Position numbers and translations under genes: made by a program
Part shown: one piece after another, positions 1-10,788 of the stretch
How positions within the stretch are numbered: the stretch's first letter is position 1
Layout: each line of letters opens with the position of its first letter
Notes under the pieces: model-generated
Database searches by the model: none
What the model saw: only the letters and a program-made list of their open reading frames with translations
Told to the model about the DNA's origin: nothing
Assembly (NCBI GenBank): GCA_036250195.1
Contig: JAVHZZ010000004.1
Span: forward strand, 256,494,728 to 256,558,727
Reading direction: 5' to 3'
DNA: 64,000 nt
Origin: Mixophyes australis
Lineage: Eukaryota; Chordata; Amphibia; Anura; Limnodynastidae

Positions 1-2070
1 TCCTCCCCCCCTCTCCTCCGCCCTCCCCCCCTAACCACCTTCCCCTCTACTCCTTCCGCCCCACCACGGGCGAGGAAGTCCATTCTCTCATCTCATCCTC
101 TCCCCCCTCTACCTGTCCCCTGGATCCCATTCCCTCCCACCTTCTTCGCTCCCTTTCCCCCACCACCTGCTCCCACCTCGCCCACCTCTTTAATCTTTCC
201 CTCTCCACCGGCATCTTCCCCTTCTCATTCAAACATGCTCTCGTATCCCCCATTCTTAAGAAACCCAATCTTGACCCCACTTCTCCCTCCAACTATCGCC
301 CCATATCTCTCCTCCCCTTTGCCTCCAAAATTCTTGAAAGGCTTGTCTGCAGCCGTCTCTCCTCCTACCTTTCCGAGCATTCCCTCCTTGATCCTCTCCA
401 GTCTGGCTTCCGCCCCCTTCACTCCACTGAAACTGCCCTGGCTAAAGTCACCAATGATCTCCTCTCTGCTAAAGCCAGGGGCCACTTCTCCGTTCTCATC
501 CTCCTCGATCTCTCTGCAGCCTTCGACACTGTCGACCACCCCTTCCTCCTCCACACCCTCCAGTCCTTTGGCCTCTCCGGCTCAGTCTTGTCCTGGTTCA
601 CCTCTTACCTTGCTGACCGTTCCTTCTCCGTCACCACCTCTGGGTCTCTCTCCCCCCCATCCACCCTTCCAGTCGGGGTCCCTCAGGGCTCTGTTCTGGG
701 ACCCTTGCTCTTCTCTTTATACACCTCTTCCCTGGGTGAACTCATCAGCTCCTACGGCCTTAACTACCACCTCTACGCCGACGACACTCAACTTTACCTC
801 TCCTCTCCTGATCTCTCTCCCTCCCTCCTCTCTAGGGTGTCCGCCTGCCTCTCTGCCATCTCCTCCTGGATGTCCTCTTGATTCCTCAAACTTAACGTCG
901 CCAAAACTGAACTCATAGTCTTTCCTCTGTCTCACACCCCGCCCCCTTCTGATCTCTCTATCACTGTCGACAACACCTCTATCTCCCCTGTCCCCCAACT
1001 TTGCTGCCTTGGTGTCACCCTCGACTCCTCTCTCTCCTTTGGACCCCACATTCTCTCTCTTGCTAAATCCTGCCGCTTCCAGCTGCGTAACATCGCTCGC
1101 ATCCGGCCCTTTCTCTCCCAAGATGCCACCAAATGTCTTATTCACTCTCTGATCATTTCCCGCTTGGACTACTGTAACCTCCTCCTCACTGGCCTCCCCC
1201 AATCTCATCTTGCTCCCCTTCGATCTGTTCTTAACGCAGCCGCTAGGCTCATCTTCCTTTCTCGCCGCTCCTCGTCGGTCTCCCCCCTCTACCAATCCCT
1301 TCACTGGCTCCCCTTCCCCTTCAGAATCCTCTTCAAGCTCCTCACTCTTACATACAAGGCCCTCGCCAACTCCACTGCACCCTACATCTCCTCCCTCCTC
1401 TCTATTCATGCTCCTTCCCGCCCTCTCCGATCTGCCAATGACCGTCGCCTCTCTTCTCCCCTGATCACCTCCTCCCATGCGCGTATCCAAGACTTCGCCC
1501 GTGCTGCCCCCCTCCACTGGAACAAGCTCCCTCCCTCCATCAGAACTTCCCCTAATCTGTCCAGTTTCAAACCCACCTTTTTCGTAAAGCCTTCCAGTCT
1601 CCCGCCTAATTACCTTCCTTTTCTTCTGCCTCTTCCCCTTCATTCCCCTTCCCCTATCCTCCATTCCTCCCTCTCTCCCCGTGTCTTTCTGTCTGTCTAC
1701 CTTACCCCTTAGATTGTACGCTCCTTTGAGCAGGGTCACCCCTCCTCCTGTCTCACCACTGTTAACTCTGCTCTCCAGCAACCTGGTCGTCCTCCTCGAG
1801 GACCCTCTTCCCCCTGTCCCCTTCCTCCTCTCCCCCCCCCGGGGGTCTCCCTATTATCCGTGCCCTCCCTCTTGGGCTCCGTCGTACGAAGACCTTCCCC
1901 TCTCCCCTCCCCCGCCCTTGCTGTGCTTTGAGCTCACTGAGTTACTGTGCTTATTGTTTACTGTACTGTGCTGTCTCTCCTTGTATTGTAATTTCGTTTG
2001 TCCCTGTACGGCGCTACGGACACCTAGTGGCGCCTTATAAATAAAAATTAATAATAATAATAATAATAAT
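1..2070 (+). mobile_element. L2-like non-LTR retrotransposon (LINE), 5' end cut by window edge
   Basis: A LINE running on the plus strand. It holds a reverse transcriptase reading frame (3-1712), then a pyrimidine-rich 3' UTR ending in a short conserved tail (about 1985-2042) and a TAA microsatellite (about 2043-2070). The coding part resembles the L2/CR1 (jockey-superfamily) group of fish and amphibian LINEs. The tail, with its 'gcgctacgga' core and 'ttataaataaa', closely matches the tails of the V-SINE copies at 11641, 14277 and 63256 in this window, so this family or a close relative is the likely mobilising partner of those SINEs. The base composition is strongly C/T-rich on the sense strand. 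Assignment to L2 rather than CR1 rests on remembered motifs only. Confidence 0.85.
3..1712 (+). pseudogene. L2-like LINE reverse transcriptase, nearly intact frame
   Basis: This is the reverse transcriptase part of a LINE ORF2 that would copy element RNA at a nicked target. One frame is open from base 3 to a TAG at 1710-1712, broken only by a TGA at 879-881. Visible motifs in order: [10 protein letters not shown] (about 283), the palm aspartate in [13 protein letters not shown] (about 505), [10 protein letters not shown] (about 675), the YADD box (about 774) and, after the stop, the C-terminal L2-type SRLDYCNLLLTGLPQSHLAP (about 1161). The endonuclease domain would lie upstream of the window. 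With one stop in about 570 codons the copy is fairly young but not obviously functional. Confidence 0.85.
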
Positions 2071-2999
2071 ACTCCGAGCTCTTACCCCTTTCGAACACAC
2101 CTGTAAACAATACCTTCTAGCTAAAGGTATGATATCTCGCCTTTATGTTCTCTTTCTCAAGGTTGTGCTTCCCTCTCCAAGATCTCATGAAATTGAGTAG
2201 AAAAAAGATCTGCTCCCTCCCCGGACGAGAAGGCATGGGAGGACATAAGGCTGGGGTTAGCCAAGAGCTCTATGTCAACTAAAATAAAAGAGACCTCTCA
2301 CAAAATCTATTTTCGCTGGTATTTTACTCCCCAAGACTCCACAGAATGTTCCCTTCCTCCTCTCCTGACTGTTGGCGGGGGCACCATGCTCCATATATGG
2401 GGGACCTGCCCGATTATTGTTCCCTTCTGGAACTCGATTTATGGTCTCCTGAACTCTCTTTTGGAAGCTCCAGTGGCGAAGGACCCCTGGGAATTCTTGC
2501 TCTCTTATGCCCCTCACGAGCTTGGCAAATTTTGTAAAAAGCTGACTGTGCACAAACTGGCACCTGCCAAATCTCTAATAGCTTTGAATTTGAAACAAAC
2601 ATCACCCCCATCTCTCTCAGCACTCAGACACCAGATCTCTCATGTCGCAGCCATAGCGTAGATTACTTACTATCTTCACGACAGGGGTTATGTCTTCGAT
2701 CAGGTCTGGGCTCCCTGGCTGATCTCTGACTGCAGACTCCTGCCTCCCTCCATCCACGTGTGACTTCCCCTCTTCCCCGGTGGTGCCCCATGACTGGTGA
2801 ATAGCGATTCCACCCAGCTTCCTCCCTACTCTTATTTCCACCTCTTACCCTGGTCTGGCTCATGATCCCTAAAGCAGTTCTATCGTGTGGTCTTGTGCAA
2901 GCACCTTCGATTCTTAAATTCACCCTTGGCACGCTACCTGTAGGGCCATAACTGTGGGACGCTGGAGCCAGGCATGCTACCATTTCCACCGGTTACAAT
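2071..2999 (+). pseudogene. L1/Tx1-type LINE ORF2 C-terminal relic
   Basis: A broken 3' piece of an L1/Tx1-like LINE begins directly after the TAA repeat of the preceding LINE. Frames shift between about 2075-2200 (RALTPFEHTC) and 2272-2661 (SSMSTKIKETSHKIYFRWYF, then LHIWGTCP). These match in order the C-terminal region of the intact element at 42205-45999, which has RTLTPFERSC, KVYTRWYL and YHIWWTCP. A TAG at 2659-2661 interrupts a frame that continues readably to about 2735. The zinc-knuckle cysteines seen in the intact copy are not all preserved. The rest to about 2999 is presumed 3' UTR. Confidence 0.7.
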
Positions 3000-3740
3000 A
3001 AAAGTTCATAATTAGATGTTATTGTAAATCATTATTAAATATTCTCAACCGTGTGTGATGCTTTTATTCACATATATCACCATATCAATACACTGTTATA
3101 ATAATCTCATTTAACAGACATGAACAAGACTTCTTTGAGATTTAAGATTTATTGTTCTTAAATTAGTTATCTAGAATGACTTGTGTCACAAAGCTATCAT
3201 CCCCAGAGATATAGACAATCTGTTTGAGACCAACCAAAGTCCTAAAGCAACCATCTTTATAGTTATGTGAGGTATTTCAGCATGCTTTATGTGGGGTCAG
3301 AAAAAAAGAATAGCCCTTTGCTGTTCTTTGAATTGTTCCTATAGTTCATTTTCGTCCGTCAACATACTGCATGACACATAAACATACCTCAGAAGGCACA
3401 CAATATATGTTGTTCTTTCACAGTTGATATATTTATTTATTTCAAACACTTCATATGTAAGTGTTGATATTTTTATGCATTGTAGCTCCTTACAAATCAA
3501 CAACAATAAATTATGCTGTTTTGTGTTAAATTTAAGCTCAGGTAACAGATATCTGTGTCCAAATATGTATGTCTCAAATCCAATCAAATGGGGAACCATA
3601 AAAAAGAAATAGAAAACATATAATCCTTTGTGTATAAAAGAGTCCAAAATGTATGTGAATACATAAATATACACTCAGCTAAAATAGGTGAGAAAAACAT
3701 TCAATATGTTGTGTTTTAATCGGTGATAATATTATCAGAC
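3000..3740. other. AT-rich DNA without recognised features
   Basis: No gene, terminal repeat or known element recognised. Short reading frames here have AT-rich composition and no recognisable protein motif. Confidence 0.5.
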
Positions 3741-3743
3741 TTG

Positions 3744-3942
3744 GGGGTAAATGTATCAATCTGCGGGTTCTTCAACACCCGCGTGTTCAGCCTTTTCCGC
3801 AATTAAATTTCAAGCGGCGCTGCATTGCGCTGCATTGCAAAGGGAAGTTAACCCTTTACAATGCAGCGCCGCTTGAAATTTAATCGCGGAAGAGGCTGAA
3901 CACGCGGGTGTTGAAGAACCCGCAGATTGATACATTTACCCC
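3744..3942. mobile_element. Foldback MITE with 3-bp TSD (Harbinger-like)
   Basis: A 199-bp near-perfect inverted repeat. The left arm begins ggggtaaatgtatcaatctg and the right arm ends in its reverse complement; the arms meet around 3835. TTG flanks both sides (3741-3743 and 3943-3945), consistent with a 3-bp target duplication. A GG-rich terminus and a 3-bp duplication fit PIF/Harbinger-type MITEs. It has no coding capacity. Confidence 0.75.
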
Positions 3943-4127
3943 TTGATCTTAGAAGAAGCTGAGACACGGGCTTGTGTATTATCAGTGAGAGGCGTGTTCC
4001 TCTCAGCAAACAGATCCACCATGCTAAAATTTAAAATTGATATCAATAAAAAGTTAAATAAAACATATTGAAGGAACAAATGGCAATTTGTGCTTTTAAT
4101 TAAAAGATGGCATTCACAAAATGGTTA

Positions 4128-4347
4128 TGTTGAAGTCGTATAATTGGATGAACGAAAGTATATTGGTTTTAATACTGGTTTGCCGTGCGTATTGCGAAGC
4201 GTACGCCACGTGTTACGTGGCGTGACGCGATCGCACGGTAAAATACGCACGCACACACTCGCATTACAACAGTTAGTTATTTATATAATTTCATATTGGT
4301 TCTGTTACACTGTAATTCAGGAGCAGATAGTATTCGGTTTATTATTA

Positions 4348-4409
<62 letters not shown>

Positions 4410-4995
4410 TATATGTACATTGTAGTGTTATTAAAGGTTTAGGTAATAGGAAAGGTGTCAAGCCTGATATCATATTGAAGCCCTAATCATCAGCAGCTGT
4501 CCGGTGCGGTCGGCGAAGAGATCGCACATTGCATACTTTAGTTATTGATATTAGAGAGTAAACCTTTGTATGATACTGGCTATGAAAAGGAGCAGACCCC
4601 CTGGAGAGAAGACCCCCACCTTTGGATTCCTTAGATTGAATCAACCTATTACCTGTCTGGCCTGGACCCACCCAACGTCTGGACCTATAGAAACAATCTA
4701 CGTCATCTCTATTGTTTACAATGAAACACTGACTGTATATATATTAGCTGTATCTCTCTGGGGCCTCAGTCAACTCTGACACAATATTCTATACAGAATA
4801 TTGTCCATCGGGTCCCGTGGTTGCGCAGTGTGCGCAAGCGATTGCATTGGTATGTACTTATCTTTTGGTATTGGCTGTGCTGTGCTGTACTGTACTGTAT
4901 CATAATATAATAATGTATTGAATTGTTGACTATTTACATCTGCTAAAATAAACCACCATGTGCTTTGGACACACATACAATTGATTGGGCAATGC
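4128..4995 (+). mobile_element. Diverged ERV-type solo LTR
   Basis: Related to the LTRs of the ERV at 19509 and 35972. Shared blocks include the start (TGTTGAAGTCGTATAATTGG against TGTCGAAGTAAGCAAATTGG), the stretch around 'cagctgtccggtgc' and 'gaagagatcgcacattgcat' (about 4493-4533), and 'cacctttggattccttag' (about 4616). The end, near 'aataaaccaccatgtgctttggaca', aligns with the U5 ends of the later LTRs. No internal retroviral sequence follows, so it is best read as an old solo LTR. A long TA run interrupts the middle. No target duplication was identified, and the right edge is approximate. Confidence 0.65.
4349..4404. repeat. (TA)n microsatellite
   Basis: About 28 uninterrupted TA units inside the old solo LTR. 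Confidence 0.95.
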
Positions 4996-5165
4996 TTATT
5001 TTAAAACGATAGAAGTACTTTAATAGTTAGATACAAGGACTAAAATGATCTTGAAGTCCCCGTCATAACAGCCGCCAGCTGCTGAGAAGTTGAACTCTGC
5101 TCCGAAGCAGCAACTAGCATTAATGTCTAGTGTTCCATAATGTACCTCCATCACCAGTCTATAGA

Positions 5166-5825
5166 TGTCAGACGTCCCGGCCGTCGCTATGGCAACCGGG
5201 ACGTCACTTCCGGATTTGACCCGACCGTTGCCAGGGCAACAATCGGACTCCAACAGGGGTAGCGCTGTGTCCCGGCAGCTGGGGACAGCCGGGCGCATGT
5301 GCGGGAGTGCTCTCAAGCCTGCGGGCTAATTACTTGTCTATATCTGAACTGGTCATATGATTCAAAGCTGGGCTTTGATTGGTTGATGCTAGTATTTAGG
5401 GCAGTGAGGTCTGCAGCCTCACTGCCGGTTATAGCGTTCTGTCCTCAGTTCTGCTGCCTGCTTGTTCTCTCCCTGCTTGGTTATTGTTACCTTTGATTGA
5501 CCACCCGTGTATGACCTTTGCTTGTTCCTGGATCATTGAACCTTCGCTTCTGACCCTGACCATTTGCCTGAATTCCGGATTTTTCTCCTTTGCTTGTGCA
5601 CCTGACCTTTCGCTTGTCCCTGGATTCTGTACCTGTGCTTGCCACCTTTGACCTTGGATCTCCTCCTCACTACTGTCTGCCTATCACTCCACTCCTGGGT
5701 TCTCCTTTAAGTCAGTATACGTTACTCGACCCTCGGTCGGCCCGCAGCCACTAGGGGCTCCAGCGAACACCGGGCCTTCAGAGTAGTCCCTGAGTTTCAT
5801 TGTACTGGCTTGGGAGTTCCTAACA
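5166..5825 (+). mobile_element. Solo LTR, Ty3/gypsy type, with perfect 5-bp TSD
   Basis: A 660-bp segment starts TGTCAGACGT and ends TTCCTAACA, the TG...CA termini of an LTR. ATAGA lies immediately outside both ends (5161-5165 and 5826-5830), a perfect 5-bp target duplication. The interior is a C/T-rich run of 'cctgacc', 'tttgcttgt' and 'ctggat' phrases typical of amphibian gypsy LTRs. No internal coding region remains, so this is a solo LTR left by LTR-LTR recombination. Confidence 0.85.
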
Positions 5826-5830
5826 ATAGA

Positions 5831-6054
5831 TTAACTCTATGCATGTAATTGTCTATCTATTTTCTTCATCAGGAGTAAAATAGATTCCCCAAAGGGATAT
5901 TGGGATCTTATATAAGAAACACAGAACATTATATTGAGCCATTAATTGATAAAGAAAATTAATTATAAAGTAAACCAAATTGTAAAAATTATAACCATAT
6001 CTAAAAGCACATGATAAAAATTACATATAAAGTTTATATTCAAATTCATATTTC
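5831..6054. other. AT-rich spacer
   Basis: Nothing recognised. Confidence 0.4.
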
Positions 6055-6250
6055 TGGGTGGCACAGTTAGCATTTCTGCCTCACAGTTTTTGAGCCTTGG
6101 TTTGATTTCAACCAGTGCACATTCTGTGTGGAGTAGGTTCTATGTGTTTTGCTTGCTTTCCTCCAAATTCTCTGGTTTTCTCCCACACTGCAAAAACATA
6201 CTGGTAGGTGTGACTGGATCACTATTAAATAACTTTTGGTAAAAATTTAT
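6055..6250 (+). mobile_element. Old V-SINE copy, 3' truncated
   Basis: Begins 'gggtggcacagttagcattt' followed by 'ctgcctcacag', matching the tRNA-related head of the SINE at 11641. The shared central domain ('tttctcccacactgcaaaaa', 'catactggtaggt') ends about 6216. It is strongly diverged and lacks the LINE-like tail. Confidence 0.65.
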
Positions 6251-6453
6251 TTAAAGTGAATAGCACAGGGCACTTATTTATGTAATTGCATTTGCACTTA
6301 TTTTTTTATATTGTTTATATTGTGGAAGAGGTAATCGTTATTTCTGAGACCAGGGAAGAAATTTGTTTCTTGTCTAAACTTGCTATAGGATATGCCTATT
6401 TCTGATGCATATATCAGATACAATGAGCCTGTATTTACCAAGCATTTGGTGTA

Positions 6454-7314
6454 TTGTGGTTTGGGAAACTAGCTTGTTGTATGTCCCTTTGTTGTTCTGT
6501 GTGAATATGAATTCCGAACGGTCTGATGAAAGGCATGTGTTAATTAGATCTTTTGATGTGTGAGGTTTAACTTGGAGACAGGAAGGTTTAATTTAAAACG
6601 TGCTGCCACATCTCAAAGGTGCAGGAAATCACAGCAAGGTTTTTAAGAATTTTAAAGCTAAATATAAATACTAGTGGCTTTGCAATGTATGTAAATTTAT
6701 GTTTGTATAAATAGAGTATATCCTGATGCTAAAAATAGCATGTGTCTGAAAGGTATAAATGCTCTGACTTGTACACTGAAATGTATCATTCTTCTGACTC
6801 CATCTGACCTGACCAGTGATACCCTAAATCAGTGGGACTGTCCTTGTCAGGACACTTAAGCAATAAAACATCACTCTGCTTCAAAGACCTGCCTGACAAC
6901 ATCTTCAATGTTGCTGTTTCCTGTGATCTACAGATTAGACCCTAAAATCTAATTCGTTCTCCGTCTGTGTCTGCGGTTTGGACCCAAGCGTTCCCAGTAC
7001 CATCACCCTGCCTGCTACCTGCAGCCCTGATTAGTGTGATAGGCCAGGGGGGATCCGTCCACAGCATTCCTGATCAATAGTAAGAGGTCAGGAGTGGAGT
7101 ATCAGTCCGGGTACACCAGCAAGGAGACACGCTAGCAGCGTCAGTTACGCAGAAGAAACCCGCTTCTGGGTGCCGGTATAGGAGCCCAGTGGTGGCAGCA
7201 GCTTGAGCCCTTCCTTACTACGGCAAGAGGTCGCTTTTTGGATAACGAAAGGGAATGGTGGCAAAGTAAGCCCAGCCGGTTCCTCTCAACAACAGACAGG
7301 TCCATCCTGTCACA
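6454..7314 (+). mobile_element. Possible LTR-like segment
   Basis: Has a TATA-like 'ggtataaatgc' (about 6754) and, about 105 bp downstream, 'aataaaacatc' (about 6861), then a GC-richer stretch ending 'cctgtcaca' at 7314. This order resembles U3-R-U5 of an LTR. The segment near 7284 ('cctctcaacaacagacaggt') resembles a stretch in the LTR at 63620. No target duplication or second copy was seen, so borders and class are uncertain. Confidence 0.35.
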
Positions 7315-7384
7315 GTAGGTTAATTGGCTTCTGATTAAAAAGAACCCTGGTGTGTTTGTGTGGCAAAAGAGGAGTGCTGGATCT

Positions 7385-7500
7385 TGGAGCAGTTAATCAT
7401 CATCATCATTGTTGTTATCATTGTTTTCTGTAAGGTGCCACAAAACTTTGCTGCGCTGGGCACACAGAGTTACAAATCATACAAAATACAGTTACACATA
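7385..7500 (-). mobile_element. L2-like LINE 3' tail, antisense
   Basis: 'atcatcatcatcattgttgt' followed by 'ggtgccac' and 'gctgcgctg' is the reverse complement of the conserved LINE/V-SINE tail. It is diverged, and is probably the end of the antisense LINE relic continuing at 7736. Confidence 0.5.
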
Positions 7501-7504
7501 CATT

Positions 7505-7735
7505 ACACAGAACATGGAGTGGTAGTTGATAAGTGGAATAGCCTCCCATCAGAGGTGGTAAAGGCTAATACAGTAGAGCAATTTAAACATGCTTGAGATA
7601 GACATAAGGATATCCTTACAAAAATGAAAGGACCAAGTAGGATTTGAGGTTACCATAGGTTAATAAATGGGCAGACTAGATGGGCCAAGCAGTTCTTATC
7701 TGATGTCAAATTCTATGTTTCTATGTTTATTTGTT
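7505..7735 (+). mobile_element. LINE 3' end relic (CR1/Rex-like)
   Basis: Encodes the C-terminal motif DKWNSLPSEVVKANTVEQF (about 7530-7586) seen at the end of CR1/Rex-type LINE proteins. The 3' tail phrase 'gggcagactagatgggccaa' (about 7670) follows, then a 'tctatgtttctatgttt' terminal repeat. It appears to split an antisense L2-like relic on either side. Confidence 0.6.
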
Positions 7736-8113
7736 CATGCTCAGACTAAGTTGATGAAAGAGATGTAGACTTGAGGCAAAGGGTAGAGATGGACATGCTT
7801 ATGACAGCTTACAGTCTAGAGGGGGAGGGCAATGTTGGGACAATAGAAGCTAGTGGGACCCAGAGTTGACATGGGACTTTAGTTGGTAGAAACTGCAGAG
7901 AGAGTAGTAATAGATGGGGTAGGATAGGCTATAGTGAAGAAGTGAGTTTTGCGAGAGGACTTGTAAGATTGAAGGTTGGAGGAGAGTCAAGAGGGAGAGG
8001 GAGTTCCATAAGTGGGGAACAGCATGGGCGTGAGATGTGGTTACCAAAGAGGCATATCAGAGAGTTCATGACATGGTCAGAGATGTATGAAGGGAAGTTG
8101 GTGAGGGCCTTGA
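7736..8113 (-). mobile_element. L2-like LINE ORF2 3' relic, antisense
   Basis: Phrases such as 'cttacagtctagaggggga', 'gagggagttccataagtggg' and 'gagggccttgaagac' are diverged reverse complements of the C-terminal coding and 3' UTR part of the LINE at 1-2070. No usable reading frame remains. Confidence 0.6.
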
Positions 8114-8370
8114 AGACAAACTTTTCACTCAGCATGTCATCAATACTCTGGTCCAATCTCTCATCATTTTCCATCTAAAATATTGCAATCTCCTTCCCCT
8201 CTACAATCCGTCCTAAACACAGTGGCAAGAATAATTTTCCTGTCCTTCGGCTCCTCCACTCTGCAAATCACTTTATTGACTACCATTCCCTCCAGAATTC
8301 AAGTCAAGCTGCTCACCCTCAAAGCCATCAGCAACAGCTCCCCTTCATCCATCTCTAACCTATGTTAGGT
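8114..8370 (+). mobile_element. L2-like LINE ORF2 relic, sense
   Basis: Reads like 'SLIIFHLKYCNLLPL' and later 'YWLPFPPEFK', corresponding to SLIISRLDYCNLLLTG and HWLPFPFRILF of the LINE at 1-2070, with stops and shifts. It abuts the antisense piece, so two L2-like fragments lie in opposite orientations. Confidence 0.6.
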
Positions 8371-8930
8371 AATTCAATGCTAGATAGAGGCAGGTGAGAC
8401 GTTCAAACAACTGTGAGTTTGAATATTTTTAAAACATCCAAAGTAACTGATGATCATATACAGATTAAGCACTGCTTGCTACTGATTAATAAGCACTGGC
8501 AGTATATAGTACACAGAATATTTAAAGTTCAGGTTGTAGACCAGATACAGACTCACAAGATGCAATCTTGGTAATGGAGGATATCCAATATTTCAAGTCA
8601 CCTGAAGGCAGTATAACTCCATCTGCAACTTAGATGAGACCAGAGTCCTTCAGTGCGGTATTAGCAGGTAGAGTGATATAGAATCATTTGCATCCTAGCC
8701 AGCAGAAAACATATTCAATATATATGCAGTTCTATGCTCAAGCTGCTGTACTCACAGATAGAATTCACATTAAGCTGGATGCCAGCTGGATTAGAAATGC
8801 TGTTTGCCAGAGTCTGAAGTCCTTGTATGCTGTTCGCCAAGGTTGTAGAGCCAGATACCAATATACTGATGATTACCAGAGAGGAGACTATGCAGGAGTC
8901 AAAAAGTAAACTCTAACACTGGCAAAGAAG
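8371..8930. other. Unassigned DNA
   Basis: No recognised gene or element. Some short frames, no motif. Confidence 0.4.
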
Positions 8931-8938
8931 CATAGAGC

Positions 8939-9217
8939 CAGGGCCATCGTTTCCATTGGGCAGGATGGGCAGCTGCCCGGGGGCCCCACAGGCAAGGGGG
9001 CTCCATAGGTACGGCTCTTAATGAGAATAAATAATCCTGCAAAAGAAAACAACCTGCAAAAAAAACCTTCAAGGGTCACTGAGCAAGTACATCTATCTAT
9101 CTCTATATATCTATATCTATATCTATATCTATATCTATCTATATATCTATATCTATATCCAGGGGACCCAATGCACTGCTTTGCCCGGGGGCCCATAATG
9201 TTGTTAAGATGGCCCTG
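8939..9217. mobile_element. hAT-type MITE with perfect 8-bp TSD
   Basis: A 279-bp element with termini CAGGGCCATC... and ...GATGGCCCTG as inverted repeats. Exact duplicates of CATAGAGC lie immediately outside (8931-8938 and 9218-9225). CAGGG termini and an 8-bp duplication are diagnostic of hAT non-autonomous elements. The interior has mirrored 'cccgggggccc' blocks and an ATCTAT microsatellite (about 9091-9159). No coding capacity. Confidence 0.88.
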
Positions 9218-9225
9218 CATAGAGC

Positions 9226-9986
9226 AGGAGCGAGTTTTAAACTCCAAAGGTCCACTCAGGTCAGGAGCTAAGCACACCCTAATCTAATAAAAGAGGTATG
9301 CAATGACTCATGCTCACCACAGCTGAAGAGGTAATGTCAACATATAGTGTCAATGACTCATGATCACCAGTTAAAGAAGCAATCCCAATAACCTTGTTTT
9401 GATTCAATGGTTGGAACAAATAGTTGAGTGGGGGATGTAAGCCATGGTCGAAAGATTGGAAATTAGAATGGTTTGAGGAAAGGCAAAGTCAATGCAATAA
9501 CTTAAAATGGAATGCTGTATTCCAAACTTTGCTCCTGCAAAGCTTGCCTGTGAGTGAAGGGTATATAATGGCTGCAACCAGGTGTTGCATTTTAGCCCTG
9601 ATTGCTGTTGCTAGTATAAGAGCTGACATGTGCTTTGAAATCAAGTATAGCTCCACAGCCCTGGTTTGCTGTTGCCATCAAAGCGGATGCCATGTGTTTT
9701 GCATGATTGCAATTTGCTGCAACCTTTCACGATTCACCGGCTTGTAGTTGATTTCTTACACAGAAATTGTAGTTGGTTATTTGGAAAGGTGAATTACTGC
9801 AAGGCAACTTCTTTAACAATCTGAGCTTAGACTTAAAAAGCTTCCCTTAAACAATAATAGTCTGTTGTTTATCTGCTATGTCATGCAGTTTATGCAGTCT
9901 GGGCTTGAATATGTCTGATCCTTATTGTAAATAAAAGGTTTTATTCCTATTGCAGCAGTGGTAGCTCTGTGATAAAATGTTATACC
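9226..9986. other. Unassigned DNA
   Basis: A 107-codon cysteine-containing frame at 9424-9747 has no recognised domain and is not accepted as a gene. Nothing else identified. Confidence 0.4.
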
Positions 9987-10262
9987 CAGGGCCGGTGCTA
10001 GGGTCCACGGCGCCCTAGGCATTTTTAAAAAAGTGGCGCCTCCTCCCCTCCACTCACTGACACTAGTAAGTGGAGGGGAGGATACGGAGCAGAGAGGCGG
10101 CGGTGGTGACAAAATAGCCTCTTCCCCCCCTCCCCGTCCATCTGAATGCTGTGCGGCGGCCGTGACAAGTATGGTCAGCGGTCGCCGCACAGTTTTAAAG
10201 TATTTTAGAATTCTGTGGCGCCCTCCAGGCGCCCTCCAGAGCCCGGCGCCCCAGGCAAGTGC
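9987..10262 (+). mobile_element. hAT-type MITE fragment, 3' terminus lost
   Basis: Begins CAGGGCCGGTGCTAGGGTCC, a typical hAT MITE terminus, and contains paired 'ggcgccct' blocks. It reads to 'cctaaccttgcctaatggg' without the expected reverse-complement terminus. No 8-bp duplication was found, which supports loss of the right end. Confidence 0.6.
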
Positions 10263-10473
10263 CTAACCTTGCCTAATGGGAGACGTTAACTACACCTATA
10301 TTGAAGTAAACATACAAAGAGGACCAGATATAGAAAAGCCACAAACAAATAGTTTGTAGACAAAAGAGTAGACAAGGTCATTGCAATGGTCCAAGGATCA
10401 TTCAAATAGGATCAAGCCAATGGTCAAGGTAAAGCAGCAACATAATAAAATTAAGGAACAAGCTGTAGTCATA

Positions 10474-10785
10474 GGGCCTAATTCACTAAGGAAAGTAAGG
10501 CAAACATGAGGAGTAATTTTTCTCCGGGACAAACCATGTCACAATGCAAGGGGTGCAAATTAATTTATTACTAAATAAATACTGGCTGTTTTTTAATGTA
10601 GCACACAAATACTTGACAGACTTATTTTTTACACTGAAATTTAAATTTGATCTAGGACATGGTCTACCCCAACTATAAATCTGTCCCCACATTTTAAAAT
10701 TACCTCCCCTCCAATGTAACATGGTTTTGCCAAGGTGTAAAGTAGCTCCTTTTTTTAGCTTTACTTTCCATAATGAATCAGACCC
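10474..10785. mobile_element. MITE with ~25-bp imperfect TIR and ATA TSD
   Basis: The left end begins gggcctaattcactaaggaa and the right end is the reverse complement of a close variant (gggtctgattcattatggaa). ATA flanks each side (10471-10473 and 10786-10788). The GGG terminus and 3-bp duplication suggest a PIF/Harbinger-type MITE. A 3' end of a similar family is visible near 37775-37810. Confidence 0.7.
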
Positions 10786-10788
10786 ATA

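Noticed and set aside
235..1781. Long proline/serine-rich frames on both strands over the first LINE
   Set aside because: Shadow frames of the C/T-rich LINE reverse transcriptase, which alone shows ordered motifs.
9424..9747. 107-codon cysteine-containing frame
   Set aside because: No homology recognised, no promoter or splice context, in a transposon-rich stretch.
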